From: Pseudomonadota bacterium
GTDB lineage: Bacteria; Pseudomonadota; Gammaproteobacteria; Burkholderiales; Gallionellaceae
Reading direction: 5' to 3'
NCBI GenBank assembly: GCA_021781695.1
Contig: JAJXWG010000030.1
Coordinates: 1-12,385 of the forward strand
DNA length: 12,385 bases
Both the position numbers and the translations under genes were made by a program. Position 1 is the first letter of the stretch; each line of letters begins with the position of its first letter. The notes beneath the pieces are model-generated. The model was given only the letters and a program-made list of their open reading frames with translations. It did no database searches and had not been told where the DNA came from. Below are positions 1-6,269 of this stretch, piece by piece.

Positions 1-1
1 C

Positions 2-259
2 TCGAGAGGGTTTCGCGATGCCTGGCGCCGGTTCATGCCAGTGATGGCTGTCGTGACATCGGGTATGATCGCGACATTCCACACTCACCACGATGCGCTG
101 TGGTGGCTTTTGCCGGTGGGCTTGCCTTTGCTGTTTGCAGCGCCCCTGACGGTGCTGACCAGCGAATCGCGTTGGGGATTGATATTGCGTTACCGTCAGT
201 GGTTGCTTACACCCGAAGAACGCATTCCGCCTGCCGTGCTGGTGCGCGCATGGGCATAG
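2..259 (+). CDS. opgH: Glucans biosynthesis glucosyltransferase H, C-terminal fragment (partial at window start)
   Basis: Inner-membrane glycosyltransferase that builds the linear backbone of osmoregulated periplasmic glucans from UDP-glucose. Only about 85 C-terminal residues are visible; the reading frame is open from base 2 to the TAG at 257-259, so the gene begins outside the window. The visible part has a hydrophobic stretch (around LWWLLPVGLPLLFAAPLTVL), followed by a TSESRWGL-like turn and the terminal motif LLTPEERIPPAVL. This matches the family C-terminus, which in OpgH reads approximately as a hydrophobic helix, SSR..LGL, then LIPEEY..PREL. The catalytic cytoplasmic domain is not in the window and cannot be judged. 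The next gene, opgD, starts 21 bp downstream in the same direction, supporting one transcript. The family call rests on a short segment plus context. Confidence 0.8.
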   Translation, partial: SRGFRDAWRRFMPVMAVVTSGMIATFHTHHDALWWLLPVGLPLLFAAPLTVLTSESRWGLILRYRQWLLTPEERIPPAVLVRAWA

Positions 260-280
260 ACTACAAACGGAAATTCAACG

Positions 281-1879
281 ATGACTGAATTCGATCGCCG
301 TCAATTCCTGGGGATTTTGGCTGCCGCTGCGACATCGCTTGCGCTTCCCTGCTCTGACGCATGGGCTGCCGATACGGGGTTGGCGCTGGGTGCTGCAAAT
401 ACATTTAGCTGGGATGATTTGGTCCAAGAGGCGCGCTTTCTGGCAACGCAAGCCTATCGTCCAGCATCCCAACCCAGTGCCAGCGTGCTCGAACAAATCG
501 ACTGGGAAGCGCATGGAAAAATCCGTTTCAAGCCGGAGAATGCGCTATTTGCTGAAGGTCCTGGCCAGTACCCGATCGCCTTCTTTCATCCGGGGCGATT
601 TTTCCCAAGGCCGGTAAAGATGTACCGGCTCGATCACCTGTCTTACGAGGCAGGATTCGTCGCGCGCGAAATTCTCTACGACAAGAAACATTTCGACATG
701 CCAGCCGACAGTCCGGCGCAACGCCTGGGATCGGAGACTGGATATGCGGGCTTTCGCATACAGGAAAGCCGCACAGGCAATCAGTCTCGCCTCGCTTGGC
801 AGAATAACGACTGGGCCGCATTTCTGGGCGCCTCCTATTTTCGCGCGATCGGCGACGAGTATCAGTACGGTCTTTCCGCGCGCGGCATCGCCATCGATAC
901 GGTGGTGAAGAATGTCACCGAAGAATTTCCCGCCTTCACCCGTTTCTATTTCGAGCCGTCAGATCAGAATTCGGACACGATGACCATATATGCTTTGCTG
1001 GATGGCCCGAGCATCGCCGGCGCCTACCGCTTTCTGCTGACGCGAAGCCAAGGTGTGCTGATGGACATCGAATCCAATCTGTTCCTGCGCAAGGACGTCG
1101 AGCGCTTCGGCATCGCACCAGTCACTTCCATGTACTGGTTCTCGCAAAAGGACAAGCCGTTTCAGGAAGACTGGCGGCCCGAGGTGCATGATTCGGATGG
1201 TCTGGCATTGTGGACCGGGAGCAATGAACATGTCTGGCGGCCTTTGATCAATCCTCTCGGCATCAATGTGTCCTATTTTCTTGACAAGAACCCCAAAGGG
1301 TTCGGGCTGATGCAGCGTGAGCGCCATTTTGACGAGTATCTGGATGGCGTTCATTACGAACGCCGCCCGAGTCTATGGGTCGAACCGGTCGGAGACTGGG
1401 GCGAAGGTTCCGTGCAACTGGTCGAGCTGCATACGGAAGAAGAAATCTATGATAACGTGGTCGCAATGTGGGTGCCGCGTGAAAAGGCCCGTGCAGGCAG
1501 CAGCTATAGCTTGCGCTACCGCCTGTACTGGCAGGCAGATGAGCCTTTCAAGACCAGTCTTGCGCGCTGTGTCGCAACACGCATCGGAAGAGGAGGGGAG
1601 TCTGCCAAACGTCCTCAGGGTGCGCATAAATTTGAGGTCGAGTTCAAAGGAGGCGATCTCGCCAAGCTTGCTCCCGGCATCAGCCCAGAAGCGGTGCTGA
1701 CCAGCACAGGCGGCAAAATATCCAATGTGATGACTGAAGCAGTTCCCGATGGAGAAGCAGGGCACTGGCGCGCCTTTTTTGATCTGGAGGCGGAGGAAAC
1801 AGTTGATATCCGCCTTTATCTTAAAGCAGGCGCACAAACGCTGACAGAGACTTGGCTATACCAGTTTCACACTGCCTGA
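281..1879 (+). CDS. opgD: Glucans biosynthesis protein D, Tat-exported (OpgD/MdoD)
   Basis: Periplasmic protein of the MdoG/OpgG-OpgD family that shapes the backbone of osmoregulated periplasmic glucans. The protein is 532 residues, close to the roughly 550 of E. coli OpgD. A twin-arginine signal is visible at residues 5-11 (DRRQFLG), followed by an alanine-rich hydrophobic core and an AWA-A cleavage site near residues 27-30. That points to folded export by the Tat system and favours OpgD over the Sec-exported OpgG. The body begins with FSWDDLVQEARFLA and contains the family-like segments GQYPIAFFHPGRFF and SMYWFSQKDKPFQEDWRPEVHDSDGL. The ATG at 281 places the Tat motif at the N-terminus, so the start is well supported. 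It lies 21 bp after opgH. Its last 13 bp (1867-1879) overlap the end of the opposing glrR gene. Confidence 0.93.
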   Translation: MTEFDRRQFLGILAAAATSLALPCSDAWAADTGLALGAANTFSWDDLVQEARFLATQAYRPASQPSASVLEQIDWEAHGKIRFKPENALFAEGPGQYPIAFFHPGRFFPRPVKMYRLDHLSYEAGFVAREILYDKKHFDMPADSPAQRLGSETGYAGFRIQESRTGNQSRLAWQNNDWAAFLGASYFRAIGDEYQYGLSARGIAIDTVVKNVTEEFPAFTRFYFEPSDQNSDTMTIYALLDGPSIAGAYRFLLTRSQGVLMDIESNLFLRKDVERFGIAPVTSMYWFSQKDKPFQEDWRPEVHDSDGLALWTGSNEHVWRPLINPLGINVSYFLDKNPKGFGLMQRERHFDEYLDGVHYERRPSLWVEPVGDWGEGSVQLVELHTEEEIYDNVVAMWVPREKARAGSSYSLRYRLYWQADEPFKTSLARCVATRIGRGGESAKRPQGAHKFEVEFKGGDLAKLAPGISPEAVLTSTGGKISNVMTEAVPDGEAGHWRAFFDLEAEETVDIRLYLKAGAQTLTETWLYQFHTA

Positions 1880-3249
1880 TTTACGCCGGGATGTTCCGTC
1901 ATGTCCTGTCTGATCGAGGCCGGGTCGAGCTGGTGTTTCTGGAGCAGCTTGTAAAATTCGGTGCGGTTCCGTTTGGATAACTTGGCTGCCTGAGTGACGT
2001 TGCCTTCCGTGATCTTGAGTATGCGGATCAAATACTCACGTTCAAAACGCTTCTTGCCTTCTTCAAGCGAGAGCAACATTTCCTCCTCCTGGTGCATGGT
2101 CTGCTGAACCAGCACGGACGAGATTAGCGGTGTGGTGCAGAGCGCCACGCTGTGTTCGACGACATTCAGAAGTTGTCTGACATTTCCGGGCCATGGCGCC
2201 CTGACCAGCGCCTCCATCGCTTCTTGGGAAAATCCGTTGATATTCCGGTTGTATTTTTTGGCAAGCGCCGACAGGAAATGCATAGCCAGCAGCGGGATAT
2301 CCTCGCGGCGCTGAGACAATGCAGGGATGATCAGCTCGACAACATTGAGGCGGTAATAGATGTCTTCGCGGAAGTTCCCGGCTTTGATTTCAGCTTTCAG
2401 ATCGCGGTGGGTTGCGGAAATGATGCGCACGTCGAGCGGAACCGCATGGGTTGCACCGACGGGGGTCACCTGTTTTTCCTGGAGCACGCGCAGCAGTTTG
2501 CTTTGCAATGTAAGCGGCATGTCGCCGATTTCATCGAGGAAAATCGTGCCACCATTGGCCGACTGGAACAATCCCTTGTGATCGCGGACTGCGCCCGTGA
2601 AGGCGCCTTTGGTGTGTCCGAAAAGTTCGGATTCGAGCAGTTGTTCGGGTATCGCGGCGCAGTTGATGGCTACAAACTGGCTTTTCGCGCGCGGGCTTGC
2701 ATTGTGTATGGCGTGCGCAAGCAACTCCTTGCCGGTTCCGCTGGCTCCCCTGATCAGCACGCTTGCATCGCCATTCGCCACCAGTCTGGCTTTCATCAGG
2801 ATATCTTCCATGACGCTGCTCTGGGTGACGATGTCTGCGCGCCAATGCTCTGACGGTTGTGATGTCGGGGATGAAAATTGCAGCGCTCTTGAAATATGTT
2901 CCAGCAGCACCGCGCTGTCGAAGGGCTTGGTCAAGTAGCCAAACAGTCCGCGCTGTGTAGCCGCAACGGCGTCCGGAATGGTGCCGTGTGCGGTGAGCAT
3001 GATAACAGGGAGCGCGGGCATGCTTCTGTGTATGTGTTCAAAAAGCGCCATTCCGTCCATGCCATGCATGCGCATGTCGGTAATCACGAGTTGGGGTCTT
3101 GCCATCTCCAGCGATTTGATCGCGGCCTCCGCGCTGTCAGCCGATTCGACTTCATATCCTGCCGAGACAAGTCGCATCGACAACAGATGCAGCAGGTCTG
3201 CATCGTCATCCACGATCAGTATTCTCGCGGTAGGCCGTGCCGCACTCAT
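1867..3249 (-). CDS. glrR: Sigma-54-dependent response regulator, GlrR (QseF/NtrC-family) type
   Basis: DNA-binding activator that uses ATP hydrolysis to open sigma-54 promoters after phosphorylation by its kinase. The 460 residues show three domains. The receiver (about 8-125) has acidic DDD at 14-16, phospho-acceptor D58, T86 and K108. The AAA+ domain (about 140-370) has Walker A GASGTGKE at 168-175, the sigma-54 contact loop GAFTGA at 215-220, Walker B TIFLDE at 235-240 and the R-finger region FREDIYYRLNV. A Fis-like helix-turn-helix lies at about 416-440 (GNVTQAAKLSKRNRTEFYKLL). All key residues are intact. The start ATG overlaps the stop of the upstream lipoprotein gene as ATGA, implying translational coupling. 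The kinase-lipoprotein-regulator order matches enterobacterial glrK-qseG-glrR, but the following gene there (glnB) is absent; here the end runs 13 bp into the convergent opgD. The GlrR identity is from context and motif resemblance. Confidence 0.9.
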   Translation of the reverse strand: MSAARPTARILIVDDDADLLHLLSMRLVSAGYEVESADSAEAAIKSLEMARPQLVITDMRMHGMDGMALFEHIHRSMPALPVIMLTAHGTIPDAVAATQRGLFGYLTKPFDSAVLLEHISRALQFSSPTSQPSEHWRADIVTQSSVMEDILMKARLVANGDASVLIRGASGTGKELLAHAIHNASPRAKSQFVAINCAAIPEQLLESELFGHTKGAFTGAVRDHKGLFQSANGGTIFLDEIGDMPLTLQSKLLRVLQEKQVTPVGATHAVPLDVRIISATHRDLKAEIKAGNFREDIYYRLNVVELIIPALSQRREDIPLLAMHFLSALAKKYNRNINGFSQEAMEALVRAPWPGNVRQLLNVVEHSVALCTTPLISSVLVQQTMHQEEEMLLSLEEGKKRFEREYLIRILKITEGNVTQAAKLSKRNRTEFYKLLQKHQLDPASIRQDMTEHPGVNQAV

Positions 3250-3809
3250 GGTTGATCCCGATGCGTCTGATTGATTTCGAAGGCCTTGATTGCGTCTATC
3301 TTTCCCTGCAGGGATTTGGAATGCATTTTTTCGTTTACCAGGGCTTTGCCAAGATCATTTACGGTTTCCTCTGTCTGTCTCTGTTGGGCAAGTAGTGCAC
3401 CGAAAAGGTGGGCCAGGTCATGCAGATCAGATGAGGAATCGGTGGGCTGATTGGGCCAGGTTTCAAGCAGGTCGAGCGCAGCTGCCGTGTTGTGAAAAGC
3501 GGTGTTTGGCAAAGAAAGCAGCATGGCCAGCTTGATGCGTTCGGTATTATTCGGGTTTTTTGAGAAGTTCTGGCTTACCGCATTGTATTCGTTGGCAGCA
3601 TCGGGCAAGGTTAGCGCGCTAATGTGGGAATAGTAACGTATGATATCACCGAGTTTGGGATTTTCCCTGGCGGGCGCACAGTAAACCATGGCAGGGGTGC
3701 GATCGGGCTGCGGGGTGGGTTGTGGTGCTGTTGTTGTGGTGGTTGTACATGCGCCAAGCAGGAGCGTTAGCATTAGTGTGTACGGTTTTTTGATCATCGG
3801 GTTTTTCAT
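3246..3809 (-). CDS. qseG: QseG-like outer-membrane lipoprotein between GlrK and GlrR
   Basis: Small lipoprotein of 187 residues from the chosen start. It has a basic N-terminus (MKNPMIKKPY), a hydrophobic core and a lipobox LGAC with the lipidated cysteine at residue 21. A run of six threonines and a proline/glutamine-rich stretch follow, forming a flexible linker after the anchor. The rest is polar and predicted helical, with a heptad-like C-terminal part (around QTEETVNDLGKALVNEKMHSKSLQGKIDAIKAF would suit a coiled coil; seen in pieces at about residues 140-180). The ATG at 3809-3807 overlaps the kinase stop as ATGA, and the gene's own stop overlaps the glrR start in the same way. A start at 3854 would add 15 residues before the signal peptide and is less likely. 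The QseG label comes mainly from position; QseG links the GlrK sensor to the outer membrane in enterobacteria. E. coli QseG is longer (about 237 residues). Confidence 0.75.
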   Translation of the reverse strand: MKNPMIKKPYTLMLTLLLGACTTTTTTAPQPTPQPDRTPAMVYCAPARENPKLGDIIRYYSHISALTLPDAANEYNAVSQNFSKNPNNTERIKLAMLLSLPNTAFHNTAAALDLLETWPNQPTDSSSDLHDLAHLFGALLAQQRQTEETVNDLGKALVNEKMHSKSLQGKIDAIKAFEINQTHRDQP

Positions 3810-5269
3810 TCTGCAGCAACGTTCTGGTTCAATGGAAATTCCAGCCTGAAGCATGTGCCTTCTTCTTGTTCGGCAAGCGTTATCGTGCCCCCATGCGCAA
3901 GCGTGTATTCGCGAGCAATGGACAAGCCCAGCCCTGTTCCTCTGATGTGCGACTGGGGCGCTCTGCGCCCCTGATAGAAAGCCTCAAAAATTTTTTCTTT
4001 GTCCATGTTGTCTATACCCTGGCCGAAATCGATCACATCCAGTCTCAAGGCGCGATCTGTCTCCATTGCATGGAGTTTGATGATCCCTCCAGGCGGGGAA
4101 TACTTGATTGCGTTGGATAGAAGGTTGTCCACAATTGTTCTAAATTTTTGTTCGTCGCAAGTCATTGATATGTCAGGGCATAGCAGTTCAATCCGCAGCG
4201 TTTTATTGGTTATGGCCAGATATTGGTCGTGCACCACGAGTTCGAGCAGAGGCCTGAGCGCAACTTTCTGTTTGATGAGTACCACTTTTTCGGATTGAAG
4301 CGCACTGAAGTTTAACAGGTCTTCGATGCGTTTTTGCAATTGAATGCTGTTGGTGGCAAGTATCCTGACGATTTCCTCCTGATTTGTGGTGAGCGCGCCG
4401 GCAATGCCTTCCGAGAGCAGATTGGCGCCTTCCCGGATTGAGGTAAGAGGCGTTTTGAGTTCGTGAGACACATGCTGGAGAAAAGTGGATTTCTGTTGTT
4501 CGATTTCCAGAAGGCGCAGGCGCATCCAGTCCAGCCTGTCTCCCAGTTGCTGTAAATCCTGCGGCCCTTTTATCCGGACGGCATTCGACAGGTTCCCATT
4601 TCCCATGGCGCGTATCACTTCATCGATTTGCCGTATGGGTCTTGCAATCAGTATGGAAAAACCAAAGGCAAGCAGGATCACAAACGGTATCAGCGCGATC
4701 AGCAGCCAGATGATAATCCTGTTTGCCTGGTCAGCCATTTCCTGCATTGCGCCCACTTCGCGTTCAATCGGGGCATCCCCGTGATTAAGAAAACTTTGCG
4801 TCGAGTCCATCAGCGGAGAAAAATCGACGACACGCCACTCGTTTTGATGAGACTGGGCTGTGACTTCTTGAAAAATAGTCGATTCGGCAGTATCTATTGT
4901 TTGCAGCAATTCGCCCTGTTTTGGCGTGAGCGGAAGGGTGCTGAGACTCGCTAGGGTTTCCCTGAACTTTTCGCGATTCTGGTAATAATTTTTCAGCAAG
5001 GATTCGTCAGCCAGAATGGATGATAATTTCACGCTGTGTTCCATTGTCGTCGCATAGTCGATCAACAACCGGCTGAAATGTGCAATTTGTTCCGCCTTGT
5101 AAACCACCTGACGGTTTTGTTTTGCAAGCTGGTTGATCGATGCTGCGCTGTACATGAGTGAAAGCATCAGCGGCAGCGAGGCCAGCAGAAAACCTGCCAG
5201 AATAAGTCCGGAAAAGGACTTGGGATGCCAGCCTGACAATTTTTTTATGAATGTAATCTTGTTGCTCAT
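3806..5269 (-). CDS. glrK: Membrane sensor histidine kinase, GlrK (QseE) type
   Basis: Inner-membrane sensor that autophosphorylates and passes phosphate to GlrR. With the ATG at 5269-5267 the protein has 487 residues, close to E. coli GlrK (475). Order: TM1 about 20-41, a periplasmic helical sensor of about 140 residues, TM2 about 184-209, HAMP (starting ARPIRQIDEVIRAM), a HisKA dimerisation helix with the H box HVSHELKTPLTSIREG (phospho-His about 269), an N box (DNLLSNAIKYSPPGG), a G1 box (DFGQGI) and a G2 box (GTGLGLSIAREY). The H-box neighbourhood ELKTPLxSIREG strongly resembles GlrK. A longer reading frame starts at the ATG at 5326 (506 residues). I prefer 5269 because the family has only a short cytoplasmic tail before TM1; neither start has a clear Shine-Dalgarno. 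The gene ends in an ATGA overlap with the lipoprotein gene. A 53-codon small ORF and an FNR-type site lie upstream. Confidence 0.88.
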   Translation of the reverse strand: MSNKITFIKKLSGWHPKSFSGLILAGFLLASLPLMLSLMYSAASINQLAKQNRQVVYKAEQIAHFSRLLIDYATTMEHSVKLSSILADESLLKNYYQNREKFRETLASLSTLPLTPKQGELLQTIDTAESTIFQEVTAQSHQNEWRVVDFSPLMDSTQSFLNHGDAPIEREVGAMQEMADQANRIIIWLLIALIPFVILLAFGFSILIARPIRQIDEVIRAMGNGNLSNAVRIKGPQDLQQLGDRLDWMRLRLLEIEQQKSTFLQHVSHELKTPLTSIREGANLLSEGIAGALTTNQEEIVRILATNSIQLQKRIEDLLNFSALQSEKVVLIKQKVALRPLLELVVHDQYLAITNKTLRIELLCPDISMTCDEQKFRTIVDNLLSNAIKYSPPGGIIKLHAMETDRALRLDVIDFGQGIDNMDKEKIFEAFYQGRRAPQSHIRGTGLGLSIAREYTLAHGGTITLAEQEEGTCFRLEFPLNQNVAAE

Positions 5270-5293
5270 CGATGTATGGCGCAAGCCGGCAAA

Positions 5294-5309
5294 ATCGGCA
5301 TTTGCCGAT
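5294..5309. repeat. Perfect dyad ATCGGCA-TT-TGCCGAT upstream of glrK
   Basis: Seven-base arms separated by TT. An overlapping alternative hairpin uses CGGCAAA (5287-5293) and TTTGCCG (5301-5307), so the two pairings share bases and exclude each other. The site lies 25-40 bases before the preferred glrK start, in the leader if 5269 is the start, or within the first 19 codons if 5326 is. It could be an operator or an RNA hairpin; no binding protein can be named. Confidence 0.45.
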
Positions 5310-5391
5310 GGTTGCGATTTTACCATTTCCGTTGGCAGGCGGTGAGGAGTTGCTAGAGACTGAAGGCGAGAGTTATGTGGGTTGGCTCGGT

Positions 5392-5553
5392 TTATCTGAA
5401 GCGGGCGAACAACGCCGTGATTAGCTTGCTAATCAGGGAATCCCGCTTTTCCCATTCGAAATCGTCCGGTGCTTCTTCATCCTTAAGATGAAGTTCGGAA
5501 AGATTTTCCGGTGCAACCGAATAGAGCAGGCCGTGCGAAAATGACTGTTCCAT
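5392..5553 (-). CDS. Hypothetical small protein (53 aa) at the head of the glrK unit
   Basis: Unrecognised small ORF. It opens with ATG at 5553-5551, preceded by a strong Shine-Dalgarno GGAGG (plus-strand 5565-5561) at 7-nt spacing, and ends with TAA at 5394-5392. The 53 residues begin MEQSFSHGLLYS and end SKLITALFARFR. The middle is acidic (around ELHLKDEEAPDDFEWEK) and the C-terminal 15 residues are amphipathic or hydrophobic with basic ends. There is no signal peptide or cysteine. A good promoter candidate and an FNR-type box sit just upstream, which together with the ribosome binding site supports real translation. The glrK gene follows 66-122 bp downstream, depending on its start, without an obvious terminator, so the ORF may be the first gene of that operon or a regulatory leader. 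No function can be assigned. Confidence 0.6.
   Translation of the reverse strand: MEQSFSHGLLYSVAPENLSELHLKDEEAPDDFEWEKRDSLISKLITALFARFR
5418..5435. repeat. Perfect dyad TGATTAGC-TT-GCTAATCA inside the small ORF
   Basis: Eight-base arms around a TT centre, 18 bp in total, lying in codons of the 53-aa ORF near its 3' end. An exact 16-base symmetry is unlikely by chance at a given place and suits a dimeric regulator. In RNA a hairpin would need a slightly larger loop. It shares the TT-centred geometry, but not the sequence, of the dyad at 5294-5309. Confidence 0.45.
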
Positions 5554-5596
5554 CACTTATCCTCCATTTGCATTTGAAGCTTGCTGCTTTAGTTAC

Positions 5597-5624
5597 AGTA
5601 TATACGGTAATATTGTTAATGCAA
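5597..5624 (-). promoter_or_regulatory. Candidate sigma-70 promoter for the small ORF and glrK operon
   Basis: Read on the minus strand: -35 TTGCAT (5624-5619), 16-nt spacer, -10 TATACT (5602-5597). Transcription would begin near 5590 and give a leader of about 37 nt to the ATG at 5553. The surrounding DNA is AT-rich compared with the genes. Position, spacing and downstream ribosome binding site agree; no experimental support. Confidence 0.5.
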
Positions 5625-5632
5625 GAGGGGGA

Positions 5633-5646
5633 TTGATAAAAATCAA
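5633..5646. promoter_or_regulatory. Perfect FNR/ANR-type binding site
   Basis: TTGAT-AAAA-ATCAA matches the FNR/ANR-family consensus TTGAT-N4-ATCAA at all ten fixed positions. It overlaps the stop codon of the DUF4149 gene and lies upstream of the minus-strand promoter. Its centre is about 49-50 bp from the predicted start near 5590, somewhat further than the classical -41.5 activator position. The alternative that it is a chance match is limited by the perfect score and promoter-region location. Confidence 0.5.
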
Positions 5647-6122
5647 ACGAATTTTTCTTGCAATGTGTTAGGCGGGCGATTCTTGATCACGAGATAGGCG
5701 CCCAAGAGGCTCTCGACGAGCGCTAGCAATTGCGAAATGCCGTGCAACATCCTGAATCTTGCGCCATAGGCGCTATGCATTACGTCCAGCGGCAGAGCCT
5801 CTGCTTTCAACCCGTTCATTACAGGCTCAAAATAAAATAGCATGATCAGGGTAAGCAAGAGCATCAGGCTGGATGCCAAAAACATCGGCTGCCGAGCCGC
5901 TGCCCACTTAAATCGCCATAAAAGATACGCGAGCAGATATACACCGCAAACGAGGCCGATATCGTGCGTGGCAGAGAACATGTGTCCTGCCAGCCTGCCG
6001 GCCAGCTCTTTGTCGGGTTGCATGTAGAAAAGTACAGGGGCTGCAAGGTAGCTGATGGCCCAAAGGCTGCCAACCCAGGCAGTGATCGCAAGCGATGCGA
6101 GATGATAGCTGATATTTTTCAT
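5643..6122 (-). CDS. DUF4149 family integral membrane protein
   Basis: A 159-residue inner-membrane protein with four hydrophobic segments at about 6-30, 50-70, 79-101 and 127-148. Typical family features are visible: WVGSLWAISYLAAPVLF near the N-terminus, LAGRLAGHMF in the first loop, a FEPVMNGLKAEALPLDVM segment after the third helix and FRMLHGISQLLALVESLLGAYLVI at the end (positions about 122-147). DUF4149 (TMEM205-like) proteins are common in betaproteobacteria; no biochemical role is established that I can rely on. There is no good Shine-Dalgarno before the ATG at 6122. The gene is divergent from the fumarase gene, separated by 147 bp, and its stop codon overlaps the FNR-type site. Confidence 0.8.
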   Translation of the reverse strand: MKNISYHLASLAITAWVGSLWAISYLAAPVLFYMQPDKELAGRLAGHMFSATHDIGLVCGVYLLAYLLWRFKWAAARQPMFLASSLMLLLTLIMLFYFEPVMNGLKAEALPLDVMHSAYGARFRMLHGISQLLALVESLLGAYLVIKNRPPNTLQEKFV

Positions 6123-6269
6123 GTTATTAAGGTGGAATCAGGTAAACGGCCTGCCGATAGCGTAGCGCAAGTATCGCTTTATTGCACGTCTGCTGGTAGC
6201 ATGAGCCATGGGAGATGAGAGGCTGGGGATTTTCTGCGCTGATTTTCCCGATACGCCAACAGGATAGTC
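6123..6269. other. Divergent intergenic region between DUF4149 gene and fumarase gene
   Basis: These 147 bp must hold the promoters of two divergent genes. I see only weak -35/-10 candidates on either strand and no convincing operator. The clearest element is the fumarase ribosome binding site: AGGA about 5 nt before the ATG at 6270. A short ATG-initiated frame around 6208 closes after five codons and is not a gene. Confidence 0.4.

Noticed and set aside
2152..2853. Antisense frame (233 codons) opposite the AAA+ domain of glrR
   Set aside because: Shadow of a strongly conserved domain; no recognisable motif or ribosome binding site.
3720..3752. GTT/GTG-rich tract as a phase-variable repeat
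   Set aside because: It is an imperfect triplet run coding the Thr linker of the lipoprotein; triplet changes would not shift the frame.
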